Source of the DNA: Gammaproteobacteria bacterium
Lineage (GTDB): Bacteria; Pseudomonadota; Gammaproteobacteria; Acidiferrobacterales; Acidiferrobacteraceae
Length of the DNA stretch: 5,984 nucleotides
Assembly (NCBI GenBank): GCA_028064935.1
Contig: JAPTWT010000014.1
Coordinates: 1 to 5,984, forward strand
Direction of reading: 5' to 3'
Position 1 is the first letter of the stretch, and each line of letters starts with the position of its first letter. The notes beneath the pieces were generated by a model. It worked only from the letters and a program-made list of their open reading frames with translations, made no database searches and was not told the origin of the DNA. Positions 1 through 4,559 of the stretch are shown here, in pieces. The position numbers and the translations under genes were made by a program.

Positions 1-338
1 CCCACAAACGCCGGGCGGGGCTGGAGGTCTTCCTGAGCGATGCCGATGTGCCCATCGACACAAATCATCTGGAAAGAGGCTTGCGGGTGATCCCCATGGG
101 CCGGAAGGCTTGGCTGTTCTGCTGGACGGAACTGGGTGCCAAACAGGTCGGTATCGTGCAGAGTCTGCTGACCACTTGCCGCCTCCACGACATCAATCCC
201 TATGACTACCTGGTCGATGTCTTGCAGCGGGTCGGCGAGCATCCCAGTTCCCGCATCGCCGAACTGACGCCAAGGCTCTGGAAAGAACACTTCGCGGCCA
301 ACCCCCTGCGCTCGGACCTCTATAACATCTCGAACTAA
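1..338 (+). CDS. tnpC: IS66-family transposase TnpC, C-terminal fragment (5' end outside window)
   Basis: This is the tail of the DDE transposase that moves IS66-family elements. The open frame runs from base 3 to the TAA at 336-338, about 111 residues, and stays open to the window edge. The GTG at 48 is therefore an internal valine codon and not a real start. The motif DTNHLERGLR followed by PMGRKAWLF matches the conserved IS66 block (usually D-N-N/T-x-x-E-R, then GRKNWLF) that carries the catalytic glutamate. The downstream LL-x-TCRLHDINPYDYLVDVLQRV helix and the WKEHFAANPLRSDLY tail fit the subgroup whose TnpC ends this way. The intact protein is normally about 500 residues, so roughly the last fifth is visible. 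The gene converges on the ATPase gene. Whether the element is complete, with tnpA and tnpB upstream, cannot be seen. The family call is secure; the exact IS is not named. Confidence 0.93.
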   Translation, partial: HKRRAGLEVFLSDADVPIDTNHLERGLRVIPMGRKAWLFCWTELGAKQVGIVQSLLTTCRLHDINPYDYLVDVLQRVGEHPSSRIAELTPRLWKEHFAANPLRSDLYNISN

Positions 339-370
339 ACCGCAAGATACGCCGCTCAGTTACCGCTTAC
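339..370. repeat. IS66 right terminal inverted repeat region
   Basis: This is the short non-coding stretch between the TnpC stop and the inferred IS boundary. The outermost bases, read inward on the - strand, are GTAAGCGGTAACTGAGCGGC, which has the GTAAG terminus usual for IS66 elements. Its TAA doubles as the stop codon of the truncated ATPase gene (bases 367-369 on the - strand). The inner limit of the repeat cannot be set without the left end of the element. Confidence 0.75.
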
Positions 371-2367
371 GGATCGACCCCACCCAAAATTTTGAAATAG
401 TTTTCTAATATGCGGCGCAAGGTGTTTTGAATTGTTAGGTTTGAACGGTCCGCTCTCCGCACTTCAGACCACAGCAACTCGTAGGATGTCTTAATTGGAT
501 TCGTATTGTGTTTCTCCACCTTCGAAACCAAATCCGATTTACGGACGACCCAGAAGGATTCCTCGCTCTTCATGGCCTCATTGTTACTGCGCCTTGGGTT
601 GAAAGTTACTTCCTTGTGGAAGTACACGTTGTGGGTAAGAACGAAGATTTGCTTGATGTGGCCAGTCTCCGTCCGAACTTCATCAAATAGTCCTTTGATG
701 AGGCTTCCAACGATGAACAAAATATCGCTGTCGAGACTGGAGACAGGATCATCAAATACAACCACCCGGTCCGTTGTCATCCCGGTCTCCGAGTCGCTAC
801 CCTTCAGCAGATGATAAAAATAGAGGAAGGTGACGAATGTCCGCTCACCCTCGCTCAGCGTTTCCTTGGCATCAGTGCCATCAGACCGCACCAGTTTGTA
901 ACACATGCCACTGTCTGTTTTCGCCAGTGAAAAACCACAGAAACCAAAGGAAGACAAGAGCGCGTTAATCCCATCAATAGTTGGCTGAATGCTGGTTGTC
1001 TCTTTTTCTAGCATTCGGATTTCAGCGGTCTTCGTTTTCTTATCTGTTGTTGCTGCCTCAATCTTTGCCGTCATTCCGGCGATCGCTTTGTTCAAGCTAT
1101 CCCGCTTTGTGTCGTAGGCTGCCAAGTCTGCCTTGAGCTCGACATCGATAAGATACTTCCATACCTGCGCTGTCAGCTTGCTTCTCTCTTGGGTAAGGTT
1201 CGCGACCATCTCATTGTGTTCAGCAACCAATACGTTCGCAGCGTCAATAAGTGCCTTGATTGTAGAGATCACATTGCTGATGGATTGCAGGTCAACAATC
1301 TGACTCGGCTCCTTCTTTTTTGAATCAAGCCGTTGGCGGTTGATCGTGATTCTTGAATCCAGCAAGTCTTTTTCCGTCTTTAGCTTCTCGATATCAAGAA
1401 ACCTGGATGGCGTAGCAATAACCGTAGCAATCTGCTGCTGAAGCCGCGCAGCATCGGTTGTGTAGTTGGTGACAAGGTCATCAATCGCCTTAATGTCCGT
1501 TACGAAGGTCTCATCGAAATACTCGTTCAAACTATGCGCAAACGCCTCTGCCGTGCTCTGCTGGCAGAATGGGCACACCAATTCATTTTCTTCGTAGAAG
1601 GCACGGCCTTCTCTGACCCAGTCACTGTTTCCCAGTTTTTTGATCATCACTGCAATATCGACGTCGTCCTTTCCGAGCACGCGCTTCTTGAGAATCGGAT
1701 TTGATTCATGGACAACGACTGTGTCCGCTTCGATAAGCGGAACTGATTGTTCAGGAACTGGAGTCTGGCCAAAAACTGCTTCCGCTTTCTTTTCGATATC
1801 CGCTAGGGTCTCAAGCGTCGCAGAATTCGCGGCGCGTTCTTGTAGCACCTTCCCTTTGAATTTCTCGGCGCTTCCTCGGTAGCCTTCGAATGCCCCAGCA
1901 AGCTTGTCATCGTGCTTCTGCTTTTGTGCCCAACATTTGATTTTGAATTCTTCGTCAAGTGCCGCCAACTCGCCCTTCTTACCACCCCGCCCATCTTCGC
2001 CATACAAGGCAGCATTCAACGTCTCAAGTGTCTTTGTAAGAGTATCGAGTTCAGCCTTGGTGGCGGCAATTTTGCTAAGTGTCTCTACATTCTTTTCGCC
2101 AAGAGTAAAGATGCCTTTAAGTTCCGCTGATGGACTGAAGTTCTTCGTAACGAAGTCGTGGTTGTAAACCATCGTCTGCAACTTCGTTCCGCCCTTCCAA
2201 GTCAAGCTACACGCCGGAAATTTTCTCTCGTCCGCAATCACTCGGGTAATCGTCGTTTTGCCAGAACCATTCGAGCCGTAGAAAAAATTAAATCGAGACA
2301 ACCCAATTAATTTCTCTGGGACATTGCCGTACGTTGCAACGTCACTTATCTGAATCGACTCGATCAT
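367..2367 (-). CDS. AAA_13 / RloC-PrrC-like ATPase, C-terminus truncated by IS66
   Basis: This encodes 666 residues of an ABC/SMC-type ATPase of the AAA_13 family, which includes the anticodon nucleases PrrC and RloC. Visible motifs are: Walker A GSNGSGKT (31-38); ABC signature TLSEGER (503-509); Walker B RVVVFDD (534-540); D-loop SSLD (543-546); H-loop histidine 579. The two ATPase halves are separated by charged helical stretches (about 95-145 and 325-460). A CPFC motif (265-268) sits between them, as in the zinc hook of RloC and Rad50. The start at 2367 puts Walker A at residue 31, as expected for the family, behind a purine-rich GGGG about 7 nt upstream. The protein stops abruptly after NTLRRILENYFKILGGVDP, where relatives usually continue for several dozen residues. 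The stop codon comes from the IS66 terminus. RRILE (651-655) could be the R-x3-E of an anticodon-nuclease triad, with the histidine lost; that role is inference. The gene is lower in GC than its neighbours. It could instead be an ATPase without tRNase activity. Confidence 0.88.
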   Translation of the reverse strand: MIESIQISDVATYGNVPEKLIGLSRFNFFYGSNGSGKTTITRVIADERKFPACSLTWKGGTKLQTMVYNHDFVTKNFSPSAELKGIFTLGEKNVETLSKIAATKAELDTLTKTLETLNAALYGEDGRGGKKGELAALDEEFKIKCWAQKQKHDDKLAGAFEGYRGSAEKFKGKVLQERAANSATLETLADIEKKAEAVFGQTPVPEQSVPLIEADTVVVHESNPILKKRVLGKDDVDIAVMIKKLGNSDWVREGRAFYEENELVCPFCQQSTAEAFAHSLNEYFDETFVTDIKAIDDLVTNYTTDAARLQQQIATVIATPSRFLDIEKLKTEKDLLDSRITINRQRLDSKKKEPSQIVDLQSISNVISTIKALIDAANVLVAEHNEMVANLTQERSKLTAQVWKYLIDVELKADLAAYDTKRDSLNKAIAGMTAKIEAATTDKKTKTAEIRMLEKETTSIQPTIDGINALLSSFGFCGFSLAKTDSGMCYKLVRSDGTDAKETLSEGERTFVTFLYFYHLLKGSDSETGMTTDRVVVFDDPVSSLDSDILFIVGSLIKGLFDEVRTETGHIKQIFVLTHNVYFHKEVTFNPRRSNNEAMKSEESFWVVRKSDLVSKVEKHNTNPIKTSYELLWSEVRRADRSNLTIQNTLRRILENYFKILGGVDP

Positions 2368-2424
2368 CTCTTGTCCCCACTACCTTTATTCGTTTATCAA
2401 CTGCCAATGGAAAAACCATAGAAA

Positions 2425-3717
2425 TCAATTCGTCAATCGGCCCTGGCCTGGACTGTCAAGTGCAGGTAGTTCAAGCCCCTCTATCTCCTGCAACGACTTC
2501 CCTGCAATCCCCTGCAAGTCCCCATACATCCCCACCGTCGCACCCATCACCCGCTCAATCTGCTCTTCGCGCTTGGCCCATTGCTTCATGATGGCTTTGC
2601 GTTCCTTGTCGAGGTCTTCCTGCATGGTGGAGAAGGCCTCGACGATGGCTTCCACACGATGGCGGAAGCGCGGGCCGGTGAGGTACTGGTAAATCATTTC
2701 CGTTTTGGTTTGCTGGCCTTCGGATGCCTGGCGGGCAAGGGCAAGCTCCAGCAAGGACTGGCGCAGGATGGCGGCTACGGGCAAGGCGGCGCGGGGGTGG
2801 GTGACCCAGATGCCTTCGAGCAGCTCAAAGGTTTCTACGCCTTTGGGTAATACGTGGCTGACGATGACGGCGATTTCCGCCTTGGCGGTGCGCTGGTCTT
2901 CGCGCAATTTAACCAGCCAGCCGTCGCTCCAATTCTTGGTGCGTTTGGATTCCCACAATATCGTCCCACTGGCCTGACCGCCCGTGCTGACGACCCGGTG
3001 CACGACATCGCCGCCATATTCGCCTTTTGGCACAGGCTCGATGCTATCGAAGGGGAATTTGGTTCGCAGCAGGTTTTCCAGTTCCAGTTCCTGCACTTCG
3101 CCCTGCAATTGCTGGGAGCCCTGCTCGGCGCGGCGCTTGAGGTCTTCGATCTGCTTTTGCATGGCGGCAATGGTCTGCTCTTTTTCCATGACCTTAAGCT
3201 TCTGTTCGTCTTCGGCTTCCTTTTTGGCTTGTTGACGGGTCAGGCCAAGGCTTTCCTGCACGCGTTTCTCTACGGTGAGCTCCAGTTCGCGTTTGGCATC
3301 GTCCAGTTCGCGCTGCTTTTTGATGAGATCGGCCTGGGCTTTTTGCGCCTCGGCCAGCTTTGCTTCGCGGATTTTCAGGACTTCCTGTAATTCGGCCAAG
3401 TCCCGGGCGCTCTGTTCTAGGTCGGCGGCGGCTGCCTGCTTGGCCCTCTTGGCCTCTTCTGCGGTGATCCTTGTGCGGTCCTTTTTCAGTTGCTCTTCAA
3501 CCTGATTGGCGACTTGTTCATCCAGCTTGGCTTTGGCGTCGGCCAGGAGCTTTTCCTTGTCGCGCATGGCCTGCTCGCGCTGAGCGATGTCGTTGTCCTT
3601 CTGTGCCAGTTGCTGTTCATACTGCTTGCGGGTCGACTCGATCAAAGGCGCCGCCAGTGATTCGGTGAGCTTGATTTCGGTTTTGCAGTTGGGGCAGATG
3701 ATGGTGGGTTCGGTCAT
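2425..3717 (-). CDS. DUF2130 domain protein: coiled coil with putative PD-(D/E)XK-like nuclease core
   Basis: This is a 430-residue protein of the DUF2130 family, whose biochemical role is not established as far as I know. It opens with a CPNC knuckle (Cys8, Cys11), as in small zinc ribbons, although no second pair follows. Residues about 28-218 are almost entirely charged heptad-like helix, predicted as a long coiled coil. The DUF2130 core spans roughly 205-350: FPFDSIEPVPKGEYGGDVV, then GTILWESKR and the KLREDQ helix. Asp237 plus Glu256-Ser257-Lys258 fit the D...ExK pattern of PD-(D/E)XK nucleases; this is motif reading, not proof. A second helical segment (about 355-412) follows. The start at 3717 is preceded by AGGA (3727-3730) with 9 nt spacing. 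It lies 11 nt after the KilA-N stop, whose TAG overlaps the AGGA, so the two are probably co-translated. The frame is open further upstream, but there it overlaps the KilA-N gene and resembles no protein. Confidence 0.9.
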   Translation of the reverse strand: MTEPTIICPNCKTEIKLTESLAAPLIESTRKQYEQQLAQKDNDIAQREQAMRDKEKLLADAKAKLDEQVANQVEEQLKKDRTRITAEEAKRAKQAAAADLEQSARDLAELQEVLKIREAKLAEAQKAQADLIKKQRELDDAKRELELTVEKRVQESLGLTRQQAKKEAEDEQKLKVMEKEQTIAAMQKQIEDLKRRAEQGSQQLQGEVQELELENLLRTKFPFDSIEPVPKGEYGGDVVHRVVSTGGQASGTILWESKRTKNWSDGWLVKLREDQRTAKAEIAVIVSHVLPKGVETFELLEGIWVTHPRAALPVAAILRQSLLELALARQASEGQQTKTEMIYQYLTGPRFRHRVEAIVEAFSTMQEDLDKERKAIMKQWAKREEQIERVMGATVGMYGDLQGIAGKSLQEIEGLELPALDSPGQGRLTN

Positions 3718-3726
3718 GGTTCGATT

Positions 3727-3730
3727 TCCT
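3727..3730 (-). promoter_or_regulatory. Ribosome binding site of the DUF2130 gene
   Basis: The - strand reads TAGGAAATCGAACC before the ATG at 3717. AGGA lies 9 nt from the start codon and overlaps the TAG stop of the KilA-N gene. It settles the start at 3717 against the longer open frame and suggests reinitiation by terminating ribosomes. Confidence 0.65.
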
Positions 3731-4559
3731 ACGAGAGTTTTTTGGCGCCCAGTCGCTTGACCGCATTGAGGCCGACCAATGAACGCATTTGCGTGATGGC
3801 GATGGCATTCAACTGCGCCAGGCGTTCTGGCGCGGCCAGTCCTTGGTGGATGAGAACGGCATTGATGCTTTCCAGGTTCGACAGCACGACAAGCTGCTCC
3901 AGTGTGGCGGCGTCGCGCATATTGCCGGCCTGGCTGGGGTTGGCTTGCCGCCACTGCACTGCGCTGATGCCAAACAGGGCGGCGTTGAGCAAATCGGCTT
4001 CGCTGGCGTACACCATGCTGGTCTGTGCCTTGGTCAGGCGGGGTGGGATCAGGCGTTCCTTGATGGCATCGGTGTGAATCTTGTAGTTGACCTTGGCCAA
4101 GGTGCGTTGAAAATTCCATTCCAGCGAGGTGGCACGGGATTCTTCGTCCTTGAGGCGCTGGAATTCCTTGATGAGATAGAGCTTGAATTCCGGGCTGAGC
4201 CAGGAGCCAAATTCGAAGGCGATGTCCCTGTGTGCATAGGTGCCGCCGTACCGGCCTGCCTTGGCGTGCAAACCGATGGCGGCGGTGGCATTGATCCACT
4301 TCTTGGCGGAGAGGAAGAAGCTGTTGCGCCCAGCTTCATTTCTAATTCCCTCGAATTCGAGGGAATTAAAAGCGGGGTTGTTGAGCTGCTCCCACACGCC
4401 AAGGAACAGCACGGTATCCTTGTTTTTCAGCCATTGTTCGATCAGGGCGCTACCACCGTCGAAGTTTCTGACCATATCCGTCAGCGAAATGTAATCCTGC
4501 TCATGCCAGGTGGTGATGGAGACTTCGGTATCCCTGACGGTGATGATGCGGTTTTTCAT
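3729..4559 (-). CDS. KilA-N domain protein, putative DNA-binding
   Basis: This is a 276-residue protein with a KilA-N domain, a DNA-binding module best known from phage and large DNA virus proteins. Family features in order are YISLTDMVRNFDGG (23-36), LIEQWLKNKDTVLFLGVWEQ (39-58), FNSLEFEGIRNEAG (64-77), SAKKWINATAAIGLHAKAGRYGGTYAH (84-110) and DIAFEFGSWLSPEFKLYLIKEFQRL (112-136). Residues 140-276 form a second, mostly helical part that I do not recognise. I chose the ATG at 4559: it overlaps the helicase stop as ATGA and has GGGAG 5 nt upstream (4565-4569). An ATG at 4571 would add only MGAA and lies inside the helicase gene. Position within a helicase/DUF2130 operon, with no phage structural or lysis genes nearby, argues against a simple prophage antirepressor. 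A sequence-recognition or regulatory subunit is plausible but inferred. A perfect 26-bp palindrome lies within the domain coding sequence. Confidence 0.9.
   Translation of the reverse strand: MKNRIITVRDTEVSITTWHEQDYISLTDMVRNFDGGSALIEQWLKNKDTVLFLGVWEQLNNPAFNSLEFEGIRNEAGRNSFFLSAKKWINATAAIGLHAKAGRYGGTYAHRDIAFEFGSWLSPEFKLYLIKEFQRLKDEESRATSLEWNFQRTLAKVNYKIHTDAIKERLIPPRLTKAQTSMVYASEADLLNAALFGISAVQWRQANPSQAGNMRDAATLEQLVVLSNLESINAVLIHQGLAAPERLAQLNAIAITQMRSLVGLNAVKRLGAKKLS
4343..4368. repeat. Perfect 26-bp palindrome in the KilA-N coding sequence
   Basis: Each 13-nt half reads TAATTCCCTCGAA, and the second half is its exact reverse complement with no loop. The centre is CGAATTCG. On the coding (-) strand it covers NSLEFEGI of the KilA-N domain. 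Because the register is symmetric, the + strand encodes the same octapeptide. The bases just outside (C at 4342, A at 4369) break the symmetry. Function is unknown. Confidence 0.9.

Larger units (their letters stand above)
1..370 (+). mobile_element. Right end of an IS66-family insertion sequence
   Basis: The TnpC fragment is followed by 32 bases of non-coding IS tail ending in TTACCGCTTAC at 360-370. Read inward on the - strand this is GTAAGCGGTAA, and GTAAG is the typical terminus of IS66-family inverted repeats. The boundary is placed after base 370 because the - strand ATPase reading frame loses its family sequence exactly there. The family usually makes 8-bp target duplications, so GGATCGAC (371-378) is the expected direct repeat, with its partner beyond the left edge. 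The left end and the partner repeat are not in the window, so the boundary rests on the terminus motif and on the interrupted gene. Confidence 0.85.

Noticed and set aside
48..338. Separate small gene starting at GTG 48
   Set aside because: The frame continues upstream to the window edge with IS66 transposase sequence, so the GTG is an internal valine codon.
2368..2424. Promoter or terminator in the gap before the ATPase gene
   Set aside because: An ATGG/CCAT pair around five A/T bases is too short for a terminator. TTGGCA resembles a -35 box, but no acceptable -10 box lies 16-18 nt downstream.
2854..3390. + strand open frame of 178 codons
   Set aside because: It is the complement of the DUF2130 coiled-coil region; its Phe/Leu-rich translation is what Lys/Glu/Gln-rich codons give when read backwards.
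3718..4299. Upstream extension of the DUF2130 reading frame to 4299 on the - strand
   Set aside because: This part lies in another frame of the KilA-N gene and is rich in His, Arg and Gln with no domain-like pattern. A good RBS and the CPNC-type N-terminus support the ATG at 3717.
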